From assembly GCA_902509905.1 (NCBI GenBank), contig CABWZI010000007.1, positions 1-64,000 of the forward strand: a stretch of 64,000 nt of DNA, given 5' to 3'. The notes beneath the pieces are model-generated. The model did not search any database, was not told where the DNA came from, and saw only the letters and a list, made by a program, of their open reading frames with translations. This stretch comes from an uncultured Gammaproteobacteria bacterium (GTDB lineage: Bacteria > Pseudomonadota > Gammaproteobacteria > PS1 > Pseudothioglobaceae). Made by a program: the position numbers and the translations under genes. Positions 44,767 to 54,139 of the stretch are shown here, piece after piece; within the stretch, counting starts at the first letter, position 1; every line of letters begins with the position of its first letter.

Positions 44767-45426
44767 ATGCCAACAAACGTTCAAACAACTTCAAGTTCGA
44801 TTGCGATTAATCGAACGCTAAGAAATACATATCAACTTCTATCCGCAACGCTTCTTTTTAGTGGCTTAATGGCATACCTTTCTATGTATCTGAATTTGCC
44901 ATATTTTGGGCTTTTAATAACACTTGGAGGTTACTTCGGGTTATTATTTCTAGTCACAAAACTTAGGAATTCTGCCTCTGGAATACTAGCAGTGTTTGCA
45001 CTCACTGGCTTCATGGGCTTGACACTTGGTCCAATTATTGGCGCTTATACAACGGCCTTTTCTAATGGATCGGAGCTTGTCGCAATGGCTATGACAGGGA
45101 CTGCAGCAATATTTTTATCGCTTTCCTTCTATGCCATTGTTTCACAAAAAGACTTTAGCTTTTTAGCTGGCTTTCTGACTGCGGGAATTATCGTGGCATT
45201 TCTAGCAGGAATTGCTGCTTATTTTTTCCAGATCCCAGTGCTCTCTTTAACAGTTTCTGCTGCTTTCATTTTATTGATGAGCGGCTTGATTCTATATGAA
45301 ACAAGTAATATTATTCATGGCGGGGAAACCAACTACATCATGGCGACTGTCACGTTATATATTTCAATCTATAATCTGTTTTTGAGCTTACTTCAGTTGC
45401 TGGGTGTTTTCTCTGGCAATGACTAG
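44767..45426 (+). CDS. Bax inhibitor-1/YccA family membrane protein
   Basis: A 219-residue protein with seven hydrophobic segments. The start MPTNVQTTSSSIAINRTLRNTY fits YccA/YbhL-type members; the C-terminal ILYETSNIIHGGETNYIMATVTLYISIYNLFLSLL is the family signature. Relatives modulate FtsH or leak calcium. The frame is open back to a GTG at 44713, but the sequence there is promoter-like (TTGACT, TACAAT), so I use ATG 44767. Its stop TAG overlaps the GTG of rppH. Confidence 0.88.
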   Translation: MPTNVQTTSSSIAINRTLRNTYQLLSATLLFSGLMAYLSMYLNLPYFGLLITLGGYFGLLFLVTKLRNSASGILAVFALTGFMGLTLGPIIGAYTTAFSNGSELVAMAMTGTAAIFLSLSFYAIVSQKDFSFLAGFLTAGIIVAFLAGIAAYFFQIPVLSLTVSAAFILLMSGLILYETSNIIHGGETNYIMATVTLYISIYNLFLSLLQLLGVFSGND

Positions 45427-45959
45427 TGATTGACAGCGATGGATATCGCGCTAATATTGGTATTGTAATTACCAATGACAAAAAACAGATACTATTAGCA
45501 AAGCGATTCAAGCAAAGCGGGTGGCAACTTCCTCAGGGCGGAATTGATGAAGATGAAACTGAGTTAGATGCTCTTTATCGAGAGCTTCAGGAGGAGGTTG
45601 GCCTTGATTCTTCTCATGTCACTCTGATTGCCAAAACTCCTAAGTGGCTCAGATATGAACTTCCAGATGAGCACGTCAGAAGAACTCAAAAACCTATGTG
45701 TATCGGTCAAAAACAAGTCTGGTATTTGCTTAAACTTGACTCAAGTGATGATGAAATCTCTCTCGATTTACATGATGATGTTGAGTTTGATGACTGGAAA
45801 TGGGTAGATTATTGGAAGCCTGTTGATGAGGTAATTAATTTTAAAAGGGATGTCTATGAAGATATGCTCAAGGCCTTAGCTCCAATTCTTTTTGAAAATG
45901 AGCACAGTATTCCTTCAAAATTTTCAAGGCCTCTTCAATTTACTGCTATTAAGCTATGA
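45426..45959 (+). CDS. rppH: RNA 5' pyrophosphohydrolase RppH
   Basis: A 177-residue Nudix enzyme that removes pyrophosphate from mRNA 5' ends and starts decay. The start DSDGYRANIGIVITND and the Nudix box GGIDEDETELDALYRELQEE (catalytic Glu in REL-QEE) match RppH. The start is GTG, overlapping the previous stop by two bases. Its stop overlaps the ATG of the glutarate hydroxylase gene by 4 bp, an unusual coupling to a catabolic gene. Confidence 0.94.
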   Translation: MIDSDGYRANIGIVITNDKKQILLAKRFKQSGWQLPQGGIDEDETELDALYRELQEEVGLDSSHVTLIAKTPKWLRYELPDEHVRRTQKPMCIGQKQVWYLLKLDSSDDEISLDLHDDVEFDDWKWVDYWKPVDEVINFKRDVYEDMLKALAPILFENEHSIPSKFSRPLQFTAIKL

Positions 45960-46891
45960 CAAACTCTAGTCAAAATAGCCAATCCTTTACTGAAGAAACA
46001 AGTCCGAGCCAACCACGTTTAAAGGTAATTAAACTTTCAAAAGGTATCACTGAAAATTTCAAAAATGCTATAAAGAAATTTAATGTCCAGTCGATTGAAT
46101 ATAAGCCCTTTCTTCGCTTTCATATTGCCAATACTCTCAATGAGCTAACTCACAACAAATTAGGCTCCCTCCTTCTTGATAATCTTCATAATCGATCAAC
46201 TGGAGCAATATTATTAGAATGCGAGGGGGCTAGCGATGAGGACACTAAAAGTGAGGATTTCATAGACTTTAATATTCTTCTCTCAACTGCAGTTTCGCAT
46301 TTAATTGGAATGCCAAATCTTGACTCCATGTCTGGTAAGTTCTATGCTAGATTTAGCGTCAAAAATGACGATAACAGTGATAGCTATCTTCGACAAGCTC
46401 ATAGAAGAATGGAGCTTCATAATGATGGGACTTATGTGCAGGAAAAAACTGACTGGGTGCTCATGCAGAAAATCATAGAATCAAATGTTGAGGGTGGAGA
46501 GTCGCTATTACTTCACCTTGATGATTGGACTGACTTGCAAAAGTTTTATGAACACCCATTGGCTAAAGAAAACCTTCAGTGGGGCTCACCATCAAGTAAA
46601 AATGTTGATTATAAGACCACTCATCCTATTTTCTTAGATGAAGATGAGAATGGAAAGCCAATGATGTCATATATTGATCAATTTGTTGAGCCGAAGAACA
46701 TGGAGCAGGGTCTTTACCTCTATGAGTTAGGGGAATCTCTCGAGAATGATAGTGCCACCTACAGTGTCAAACTAAATGAGGGCAGCATGCTTATAATTAA
46801 TAATTACTTTTGGCTTCATGGAAGAGATAAATTTACTGCCAATAAAAATCTTCATCGTGAACTACTTCGCCAAAGAGGTGTTTTTAATTAA
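45956..46891 (+). CDS. glaH: Glutarate 2-hydroxylase GlaH (CsiD)
   Basis: A 311-residue Fe(II)/2-oxoglutarate dioxygenase that hydroxylates glutarate to L-2-hydroxyglutarate in lysine/cadaverine breakdown. The iron ligands are His155 and Asp157 (RMELHNDGTYV) and His288 (FWLHGRDKF); RQRG at the C-terminus supplies 2-oxoglutarate contacts. The order of motifs and segments such as MSGKFYARF, LLLHLDDW and YIDQFVEPK match E. coli CsiD closely. The next gene, lhgO, uses its product, as in the E. coli csiD-lhgO-gabDTP operon. Confidence 0.93.
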   Translation: MTNSSQNSQSFTEETSPSQPRLKVIKLSKGITENFKNAIKKFNVQSIEYKPFLRFHIANTLNELTHNKLGSLLLDNLHNRSTGAILLECEGASDEDTKSEDFIDFNILLSTAVSHLIGMPNLDSMSGKFYARFSVKNDDNSDSYLRQAHRRMELHNDGTYVQEKTDWVLMQKIIESNVEGGESLLLHLDDWTDLQKFYEHPLAKENLQWGSPSSKNVDYKTTHPIFLDEDENGKPMMSYIDQFVEPKNMEQGLYLYELGESLENDSATYSVKLNEGSMLIINNYFWLHGRDKFTANKNLHRELLRQRGVFN

Positions 46892-46942
46892 CCTTTATCA
46901 ACAGACTATATAATCATTTAGTATTTCTTTCATATTATCGAT

Positions 46943-48160
46943 ATGTCTAAAGGCGAACTCTTTGACTATGTTGTTTTGGGTGGAGGTATTGTTGGCGTTT
47001 CTACAGCGCTTTCAGTGAAAACCAAGCACCCTGAAAAAAGAGTATTGCTTCTAGAAAAAGAAGGGTCTTTTGCACAACATCAAACTGGCCATAATAGTGG
47101 TGTGATTCATGCAGGTGTTTATTATGAGCCCGGCAGTTTGAAAGCAGAGTTTTGCAGAGAAGGACTTAAAGAAACAATTTCATTTTGTAATACTCATAAC
47201 ATTCCCTTTAAGCAATGTGGCAAATTACTTGTAGCCACAAATGCTCTTGAGCTAGAAAGAATGAACAAACTATTTGAAAGATGCAAGGCTAATCAAATAG
47301 AGGCTGAGATATTAGATCAAGAAGAACTCCATAAAATCGAGCCTAATATTGCTGGAATTGGAGCGATTCTAGTCAAATCAACTGGCATTGTTGACTACAA
47401 ATTAATCACAAAAAAAATGATAGGAGAGTTCGAATCCATTGGTGGAGAATTTTTACTAAACACAAAGGTTGTTAATTTAGAAGAGAATCAAGATCAAATC
47501 AAGATAATCACTTCAAATGAGCAAATCTGTTCAAAGTATCTCATTTGCTGCGCTGGACTTATGGCCGACAGAGTTGCAAAGTTACTTAACATCAAAATTA
47601 ACTTTCAAATCATCCCTTTTCGAGGCGAATACTACAGACTTAAAAAACACCACAATAGCCTTGTTAAGCATTTGATCTATCCAATCCCTGATCCCAATCT
47701 ACCTTTCTTGGGTGTGCATTTAACTAGAATGATTGATGGAAGCATTACAGTTGGTCCAAATGCAGTTCTAGGATTTAAGCGCGAGGGTTATAAAAAATTT
47801 AATTTCAGTATAAAGGATACTCTTGGGTTCTTATCCTTTAGAGGGTTCCACAATGTGCTAAAAAAGAACTTTCGGTCTGGCGTATATGAAATGAAAAATT
47901 CATTATTTAAAAGGGGCTATCTAAAAGAAGTACAAAAATATAGCCCTCAAATTAAGCTGAATGATCTGAAGCCTTACCCAGCAGGAATAAGGGCTCAAGC
48001 AGTATTAGAAGATGGCACCCTTGTTCATGACTTTTTATTTGCAGAAAGCAAGCGATCTATTCATGTCTGCAATGCGCCATCTCCAGCTGCCACATCAGCC
48101 ATTCCAATTGGAAAATACATTACTGAAAAAGCAACAAAAGCTTATAACAATTTAACCTAA
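46943..48160 (+). CDS. lhgO: L-2-hydroxyglutarate dehydrogenase/oxidase LhgO
   Basis: A 405-residue FAD enzyme that oxidises L-2-hydroxyglutarate to 2-oxoglutarate and feeds electrons to quinone. The dinucleotide site VVLGGGIVGVSTAL is at residues 11-24, followed by HQTGHNSGVIHAGVYYEPGSLKAEFC, which is diagnostic of LhgO. GPNAVLGFKREGY near 270 is also typical. It follows glaH by 51 bp, a gap with a TATAAT at 46909-46914. Its 3' end overlaps the convergent amidotransferase gene by 9 bp. Confidence 0.94.
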   Translation: MSKGELFDYVVLGGGIVGVSTALSVKTKHPEKRVLLLEKEGSFAQHQTGHNSGVIHAGVYYEPGSLKAEFCREGLKETISFCNTHNIPFKQCGKLLVATNALELERMNKLFERCKANQIEAEILDQEELHKIEPNIAGIGAILVKSTGIVDYKLITKKMIGEFESIGGEFLLNTKVVNLEENQDQIKIITSNEQICSKYLICCAGLMADRVAKLLNIKINFQIIPFRGEYYRLKKHHNSLVKHLIYPIPDPNLPFLGVHLTRMIDGSITVGPNAVLGFKREGYKKFNFSIKDTLGFLSFRGFHNVLKKNFRSGVYEMKNSLFKRGYLKEVQKYSPQIKLNDLKPYPAGIRAQAVLEDGTLVHDFLFAESKRSIHVCNAPSPAATSAIPIGKYITEKATKAYNNLT

Positions 48161-48865
48161 AAAAAACTGCCTAATTGTCTCAGCAAACTGTTTAGACTGA
48201 ACAGAATCAGGGGAAGAATTTAGTTTTACAAGTGCTGGGTCAACAAACTCCTTGGGAATGGTTACTTCCCTTCTCGCACTTAAGAGTGCCTTAATAAAGT
48301 CAACCAAAAACTCTGGATGAGCTTGCATTGTTAAAACTTTATCATTGATATAAAAGCCAGCATTTTCACAAAACTCTGAAGACGCATAAATCGTTGCGCC
48401 CTCTGGAACCTGAAGCACTTGGTCTTGGTGACAAATATTTAGAGTTACTTCCTCTGTCAAATTACCCATATAATCTGTTTTATTATTGATTTCATAGGTG
48501 TGCAGTCCCAAGCCCCAGCCCTTGATTGATTTTTCTACATGACCGCCAAGAGCCTGAGCAATAAGTTGATGTCCAAAGCACACTCCAAATATTGGAATCT
48601 TTGAACGATAAATATCATTAATCAAATCACTGACCTTTGGAATCCAAGAATGATCCTCATAGACACCGTGAGGAGAACCAGTAACTATCCAGCCATCGCA
48701 CTCTAGGTGATTCTCAGGAAACACTGAATCAAGAATATTAAAGGTTTTGAATTTAAAATCATGTTTTTCAGAGCTAATAAGAGCAATGAGCATTTCAGCA
48801 TAGGTACCATATTTTTCGACTAAATCATCAGACGCTCTGCCTACTAAAAGTATTCCTATTTTCAT
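48152..48865 (-). CDS. Class I glutamine amidotransferase-like protein (possible gamma-glutamyl hydrolase)
   Basis: A 237-residue single-domain class I amidotransferase. The nucleophile Cys lies in FGVCFGHQLIAQALGG (about residue 98) and the His in MQAHPEFLVDF (about 188). It resembles GMP-synthase-like amidotransferases rather than the PuuD/peptidase C26 family (GVCRG). It follows agmatinase, the PuuB-like oxidase and the aminotransferase on one strand. Since no PuuD homologue is present, I infer it may remove glutamate from gamma-glutamyl intermediates of the PuuA route. Another unknown hydrolase role is possible. Confidence 0.85.
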   Translation of the reverse strand: MKIGILLVGRASDDLVEKYGTYAEMLIALISSEKHDFKFKTFNILDSVFPENHLECDGWIVTGSPHGVYEDHSWIPKVSDLINDIYRSKIPIFGVCFGHQLIAQALGGHVEKSIKGWGLGLHTYEINNKTDYMGNLTEEVTLNICHQDQVLQVPEGATIYASSEFCENAGFYINDKVLTMQAHPEFLVDFIKALLSARREVTIPKEFVDPALVKLNSSPDSVQSKQFAETIRQFFLG

Positions 48866-48883
48866 TATATTTATTGATTTAGT

Positions 48884-49855
48884 TTAGTTCTCTTGGTTTC
48901 TTTTTTGTTTTGCTCTAATGACTAGATAGTCATGAGCAATCGTTGCAGCTACAATTGCTGTTATATCGGCATGATCGTAGGCAGGTGCAACTTCAACAAC
49001 ATCCGCGCCTATAAAGTTAATACTTTCCAAACCTCTAATAATTCCCAAAGCTTGCGCTGAAGTTAGCCCACCTGCGACAGGAGTTCCAGTACCAGGAGCA
49101 TAGGCTGGATCAAGACCATCTATATCAAAGGTAAGGTAAGCAGGTCGATCCTTAACAGTTTCAATGATTTTGGCAATAACTTCCTTAACTCCATTTTCAT
49201 GTACCCATGGAGCGTCTAGAATTTTTACGCCTTTGGTATTACTGTTATGAGTTCTAATTCCAATCTGTATAGAGTGCTCAGTATCAATTAAGTTCTCTTT
49301 AATGGCTCTTGAAAACATAGTTCCGTGATCAAGCCTTCCATCCTCGTCAGGCCATGTATCGGTATGTGCATCAAAATGAACTAAAGCTATAGGACCATGT
49401 TTCTCAGCATGAGCTCTTAAAAGTGGATAGGTTACAAAATGATCGCCTCCAAAAGTGAGCATCTCAACTCCAGCGTCAAGAATAGTTTTTGCATGATTTT
49501 CTATCTTAGAAACGATATTGCCATGAAAACCATAATCTAATTCGCAATCACCATAATCTGAAACTGCTAACGTCTTAAAAGGATCTATCCCATCAGGAAA
49601 AGCTAGTAACTCAGCGAGCTGGACTGATGCCTCTCTAATAGCTTTGGGGCCAAATCTTGCCCCTGGCCTGAAACTAGTTGCAGCGTCATAAGGTATTCCA
49701 CTTACAGCAATATCCACACCCTTAAGGTCTTTTGTGTATTTGCGCCTAAGAAAACTCAAAGCACCGCCATAAGTCATCTCATTAGCTCTTCCATAAAGAC
49801 TTTTTTTAGTAAAAGCCTGGTCCGTTTTCATGTCTTCAAAGTCATCAATACTCAT
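48884..49855 (-). CDS. speB: Agmatinase (ureohydrolase)
   Basis: A 323-residue Mn-dependent enzyme that splits agmatine into putrescine and urea. Metal ligands are in FGGDHFVTYPLLRAHA (about residue 143), VHFDAHTDTWPDE (about 166-178) and TFDIDGLDPAYAPGTGTP (about 250). The wording matches E. coli SpeB closely, but related guanidinobutyrase and guanidinase enzymes share these motifs. Neighbours for putrescine uptake and glutamylation support agmatinase, with putrescine as product. It lies 12 bp downstream of the PuuB-like gene. Confidence 0.88.
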   Translation of the reverse strand: MSIDDFEDMKTDQAFTKKSLYGRANEMTYGGALSFLRRKYTKDLKGVDIAVSGIPYDAATSFRPGARFGPKAIREASVQLAELLAFPDGIDPFKTLAVSDYGDCELDYGFHGNIVSKIENHAKTILDAGVEMLTFGGDHFVTYPLLRAHAEKHGPIALVHFDAHTDTWPDEDGRLDHGTMFSRAIKENLIDTEHSIQIGIRTHNSNTKGVKILDAPWVHENGVKEVIAKIIETVKDRPAYLTFDIDGLDPAYAPGTGTPVAGGLTSAQALGIIRGLESINFIGADVVEVAPAYDHADITAIVAATIAHDYLVIRAKQKRNQEN

Positions 49856-49867
49856 AAACTTCTCTCT

Positions 49868-51136
49868 TTATATTCTGTCTAGTAATGAATAATAAAGCAT
49901 ACCAATTTTCATACTTGGGTTTCGTAAAAATCTTCCCCCAGGGAAACTTTGTCTAGGAACTTTAGACATAATATCAAAAGTCTCTCCATTTCCAGTTATT
50001 TTCTCTGAAACTATTTTTCCAGAATAGCTTGCTAAGGCGACACCTTGGCCTGAGTAACCTTGGGCTGATATGACTTTGTCGTTATAAAGCGTTGTGAAGA
50101 ATGGGAGGCGGTTCATTGTTATTGCAAGCTTTCCTCCCCAAGCAAAATCGATTTTGATGTCTTTGAGAAATGGGTAAATTTTCTCTAAAGGCTTAGTTAC
50201 AATTGGCACGATATTTTTGGATAAATTTTTTGAATAGTTCTCTCCCCCTCCAAAAAGTAGGCGTTTATCAGCACTTAGACGAAAATAATTAATGACAAAT
50301 CTTGAGTCAGCAAAGGCTATATCTCTTGGATTGATCTTTTGGACTGTTTCGTCATCGAGAGGTTTGGTTGCTACGATATAGTTATTCATTGGTAAGATTT
50401 TTGATGTCAATCTCTTCTCTAAATTATCAAGATAACCATTACAGGCTAGAATAACTCGATCGGCCTTGATAGTGCCATTCTGAGTCTGAACTTTGACATA
50501 GCTATCATGAACCTTATAATCTATTGCAGAAGTATTTTCGTAGACTTTGGCACCTGCTGCTATGGCAGCCTTTGCAATGCCTAGAGCATAATTGAGTGGA
50601 TGGCAGTGGGCCTCACCTTCATCAAAACTACCCCCGTAATAGGTATCAGAACCCGTTACTTCTCTCATTTCATTGTCACTCAGATAGGTCATATCTTTAT
50701 AGTCATATTTATTAATCATATGATCAACATAGCGCTTTGACTCCTCGCAATATCTCTGCTTATGGTTTGGGTGAGCGATTCCCTTCTTGTAGTCACACTG
50801 AATTTTGTATTTATCAATCAAATCTTTGGCATGGTATTTTGCCTCTTCTCCAATACACCACAAAGCCTTGGCTTTTTGAAATCCCAAAGCTTTTTCTAAA
50901 TAGAATTGATCCCTCCTCATTCCGCCAGACACCTGACCTCCATTAGCTCCTGAAGCTCCAGATGCAATTTTGTTGGACTCAACAAGAACAACATTGACGC
51001 CCTCATTCGCTAAGTAAAGGGCAGATGATAAACCTGTATAACCGCCGCCTATGATGCAAACGTCTACATCATGTTCTCCATTGAGGACTGGCTGGTCTAT
51101 ATCAAAATTTCTTGTTGCCTGGTAATATGATTGCAC
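49868..51136 (-). CDS. Gamma-glutamylputrescine oxidase-like FAD oxidoreductase (PuuB-like)
   Basis: A 422-residue DAO-family FAD enzyme. The nucleotide site CIIGGGYTGLSSALYLANEG is near residue 27, GANGGQVSGGMRRDQ near 63, and FFTTLYNDKVISAQGYSGQGVALASYSGK near the C-terminus, a pattern typical of PuuB. It would oxidise gamma-glutamyl-putrescine (or the cadaverine analogue) to the aldehyde with hydrogen peroxide release. It sits between the aminotransferase (10 bp upstream) and agmatinase genes. Confidence 0.85.
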   Translation of the reverse strand: MQSYYQATRNFDIDQPVLNGEHDVDVCIIGGGYTGLSSALYLANEGVNVVLVESNKIASGASGANGGQVSGGMRRDQFYLEKALGFQKAKALWCIGEEAKYHAKDLIDKYKIQCDYKKGIAHPNHKQRYCEESKRYVDHMINKYDYKDMTYLSDNEMREVTGSDTYYGGSFDEGEAHCHPLNYALGIAKAAIAAGAKVYENTSAIDYKVHDSYVKVQTQNGTIKADRVILACNGYLDNLEKRLTSKILPMNNYIVATKPLDDETVQKINPRDIAFADSRFVINYFRLSADKRLLFGGGENYSKNLSKNIVPIVTKPLEKIYPFLKDIKIDFAWGGKLAITMNRLPFFTTLYNDKVISAQGYSGQGVALASYSGKIVSEKITGNGETFDIMSKVPRQSFPGGRFLRNPSMKIGMLYYSLLDRI

Positions 51137-51146
51137 TCTAAAAAAA

Positions 51147-52520
51147 TTATTTGATTGACTTGGCTGTCAAATCAAGACACTTCCACACCTTTTCAAGAAT
51201 TTCATCAATATGATCATTATTACAAATTAACGGCGGCGCTATAACCATCTTATTTTTGATAGCTCTCATGACTATGCCGTTCTCATAACATAAATCCCGA
51301 CAAATCCCAACAACCTCACCACTATTTTCAAATCGTTTACAACTCTCTTTATCTTCAACTATTTCAATAGCTGCAAGCATACCAAGCTGTCTTGACTCAC
51401 CCACCAAAGGATGATTCTCTAACTCCTTCCACTTGCTTGCCAAGTAAGGGGCAGTATTATTTTTAACTTGGTCGAGTATATTTGTGTTTTCCATTAGTTC
51501 AAGATTAGCAACAGCTGCAGCCATGCACGCAGGGTGTCCAGAATAAGTATAACCGTGAGCAAATTCTTGATTTGCAGCAACCAATACATCAACAATATCA
51601 TCTCTTACAATTACTCCGCCAACTGGCAAGTATCCGGAGGTTACGCCTTTAGCAAAAGGCATTAAATCCGGCTTAAAATTGAAGTGCCCTGAGCCAAACC
51701 ATTCTCCAGTTCTTCCAAAGCCACAGATCACTTCATCCGCCACTAGAAGAATGTTTCTCTCTTTACAAATCTTACTAATAGCAGGCCAATAAGTTTTTGG
51801 AGGGATAATAACACCTCCCGCACCCTGAATTGGTTCTGCAATAAATGCAGCAACGCGATCTTCGCCAAGTTCATCAATTTTATTAGCTAAACTCTGCGCC
51901 ATTTTTAGCCCAAATTCGTCGGCATCAATCTTTCCACCGGCCTCAACACATGCATCGTAATAATAAGGTTGATCTATATGCTCAATATCAGCTATTGGCA
52001 GACCACCCTGCGCATGCATAGCGCTCATTCCTCCCAGACTAGCTCCTGCCATGGTTGAACCATGATAAGCATTTGTTCTACTAATGATTACAGACTTAGA
52101 TTTATTCCCACGAGCTGCCCAATAGTGTCTTGCAAGCCTGACAACTGTATCATTTGCCTCAGAACCCGAGCCACAGAAATAAATCTTGTTCATTCCCTCA
52201 GGAGTTTTGTCAGCAATCATCTCGGATAACCTAATGGCTGATGGATGACTGGAGCCAAAAAAGTTATTGTAGTAGACAAGCTCTTTCATTTGTTCATTCA
52301 CTGCCTCAATGATTGATTGCTGCCCATAGCCCATATTAACGCACCATAATCCAGACATACTATCTAATATTTTTTTACCATCATTATCGTAAATATAAAC
52401 TCCATCTGCACGACTAATAATATGAGTTGACTCAGGATTTTTGATGTAACTTAAATCACTAAATGATTGAATTAAATGCTTTGCATTTTTTTGTTGAAGG
52501 GCTGAAGTACTTGCTGACAT
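51147..52520 (-). CDS. Class III aminotransferase (putrescine/omega-amine transaminase type)
   Basis: A 457-residue PLP enzyme. Residues typical of the family are SGLWCVNMGYGQQSIIEAV near 55, the cofactor segment FCGSGSEANDTVVRLARHYW near 116, Asp in VADEVICGFGRTGEWFG near 262 and the PLP Lys in FAKGVTSGYLPVGGVIV near 288. The sequence resembles Pseudomonas SpuC-type enzymes that transfer the amino group of putrescine or cadaverine to pyruvate, producing an aminoaldehyde. It is divergent from the glutamine-synthetase-like gene and heads the agmatinase run. Confidence 0.88.
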   Translation of the reverse strand: MSASTSALQQKNAKHLIQSFSDLSYIKNPESTHIISRADGVYIYDNDGKKILDSMSGLWCVNMGYGQQSIIEAVNEQMKELVYYNNFFGSSHPSAIRLSEMIADKTPEGMNKIYFCGSGSEANDTVVRLARHYWAARGNKSKSVIISRTNAYHGSTMAGASLGGMSAMHAQGGLPIADIEHIDQPYYYDACVEAGGKIDADEFGLKMAQSLANKIDELGEDRVAAFIAEPIQGAGGVIIPPKTYWPAISKICKERNILLVADEVICGFGRTGEWFGSGHFNFKPDLMPFAKGVTSGYLPVGGVIVRDDIVDVLVAANQEFAHGYTYSGHPACMAAAVANLELMENTNILDQVKNNTAPYLASKWKELENHPLVGESRQLGMLAAIEIVEDKESCKRFENSGEVVGICRDLCYENGIVMRAIKNKMVIAPPLICNNDHIDEILEKVWKCLDLTAKSIK

Positions 52521-52682
52521 ATTCTTTCCTTAAATAAGTTGAAATCACTAAAAAACTATCAATACTTTTTCATTCTTTTCTTTTAGATGATATAGTGTAA
52601 TCTTTTTTTACTTTCTGACAATAATTTTTTTCTATTTTGTCTTTAAATATTAATACTCTATAAAAATCAATTAAGATAATTT
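52521..52682. promoter_or_regulatory. Divergent intergenic region between aminotransferase and PuuA-like genes
   Basis: A 162-bp, very AT-rich gap that should hold promoters in both directions for the two polyamine units. I see an imperfect dyad GATGATATAGTGTAATC at about 52584-52600 that could bind a regulator, but it is weak, and no gene for a dedicated regulator lies in the region. Confidence 0.35.
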
Positions 52683-54044
52683 ATGAAAAACTTTGCAGAG
52701 AAATTTCTTGGCGCAAACCCCGAACTCAAAAAAATTGAATTCATATATGTAGATTTCAATGGCATCTCTAGAGGCAAAAGCGCTTCTCCAAAAACATTGA
52801 TTAAGGCAGCTAGTGGTGGGTTAAAAATGCCAGTATCAAGCTATGTTTTAGATATTTGGGGTGATAATCCTAAGGGAACAGGCCTGGTAATGACAACAGG
52901 TGATGGCGATGCAACTTGCAAAGTTGTTGAAAACACTCTTGCAGTAACGCCTTGGAGCTCAAATCGAACTGCCCAGTGCCTTGTCAGTATGGAAGATAAT
53001 GATGGAAACCCAATCTATGCTGATCCTAGAAACATACTTAAAAGTGTATTGAATCGATTTGATGAGCTTGGTCTTAGACCGGTCATTGCTCCTGAAATGG
53101 AGTTTTATTTAATCGATAACCAACTCACAAAACACGGACATCCTCAAATGCCACTTATTCCTGGAACGAATAGGCGATTCAAAGAAGTTCAATTACTTAA
53201 CCTTAATGTTATGGATGATTTTGAAGACTTCTTTGATCTGGTTGATAAAAGTGCTAAATCACTTGGTATCCCTTCAGAGACAGCAATTGCAGAGTGTGCC
53301 CCGGGTCAATTTGAAATCAACTTACTTCATCATGACGACCCACTTCTGATGGCTGACCAAGCTTTTTTAATGAAAAGATCCATAAAGAACTGCGCCAAAA
53401 AATTTAACCTAAATGCCACTTTTATGGCTAAGCCGTTTTCAGAGGAAGCAGGCAATGGTATGCATGCTCACTTAAGTATTATTGACAAAAAGGGTGGCAA
53501 TTTATTCAAGCTTGATTCAAATCATCAACCTCAAGGCATTTTTGCTGATGCGATTGCTGGTCTTCTAAAAACAACACCTGAATTTCTATCATTTTATGCA
53601 TCGCACTCAAATTCCTACAGGCGTCTAGTTCATAATGCCGATCATGCACCGACAACGCTCAGCTGGGGCCATGAAAATCGAACTGCCTTAATCAGAATTC
53701 CAGAGTCATCACCAAGCGCTACTAGATTAGAATTTAGGCTCCCAAGCGCTGACTCGAATCCTTATTTAGTTTTTGCATCAATTCTCTCGAGTGTACTCTC
53801 AGGCATTCAAAATAAATATCCCCTAAGCAAAGAGACGATTGGGAATGCTCATGCACAGCATAAAGCTGATTTGGGTATCACTTGGCGAGAGGCTGTTGAA
53901 AAAACTAGCAAATCAAAAATTGTAAAAGATTTTTTTGGAGAAGAATTCCAAAAGTCTTTTCAAGTTGTAAAAGAACACGAAATTAGCAGGTTTGAAAGCA
54001 CTGTTACTGATTTTGAATACAATTCATATTTAAGACATCTATAG
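52683..54044 (+). CDS. Glutamine synthetase-family gamma-glutamylpolyamine synthetase (PuuA-like)
   Basis: A 453-residue type I glutamine-synthetase fold protein. Metal and ATP motifs are APEMEFYLID (about residue 138), NGMHAHLSI (about 258), the NADHAPTTLSWGHENRTALIRI segment (about 317-338) and RLEFRLPSADSNPYL. The start WGDNPKGTGLVMTTGDGD and lack of the adenylylation Tyr loop separate it from housekeeping GlnA. In PuuA/SpuB relatives it links glutamate to putrescine or other amines. It is transcribed toward the potFGHI genes. Confidence 0.88.
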   Translation: MKNFAEKFLGANPELKKIEFIYVDFNGISRGKSASPKTLIKAASGGLKMPVSSYVLDIWGDNPKGTGLVMTTGDGDATCKVVENTLAVTPWSSNRTAQCLVSMEDNDGNPIYADPRNILKSVLNRFDELGLRPVIAPEMEFYLIDNQLTKHGHPQMPLIPGTNRRFKEVQLLNLNVMDDFEDFFDLVDKSAKSLGIPSETAIAECAPGQFEINLLHHDDPLLMADQAFLMKRSIKNCAKKFNLNATFMAKPFSEEAGNGMHAHLSIIDKKGGNLFKLDSNHQPQGIFADAIAGLLKTTPEFLSFYASHSNSYRRLVHNADHAPTTLSWGHENRTALIRIPESSPSATRLEFRLPSADSNPYLVFASILSSVLSGIQNKYPLSKETIGNAHAQHKADLGITWREAVEKTSKSKIVKDFFGEEFQKSFQVVKEHEISRFESTVTDFEYNSYLRHL

Positions 54045-54096
54045 TAGAAACTGAATTGTAATTAAAAAAAGGTGATTATTAAATACAAAAATTTAA

Positions 54097-54136
54097 TATA
54101 ATCCAATTAGTTAAAAGTAAAAATAAAAGGAGAAAT
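54097..54136 (+). promoter_or_regulatory. potF promoter -10 and strong ribosome binding site
   Basis: TATAAT at 54097-54102 and AAGGAG about 6 bases before the ATG at 54140. The -35 box is poor. A strong ribosome site fits a highly expressed binding protein. Confidence 0.5.
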
Positions 54137-54139
54137 AGA

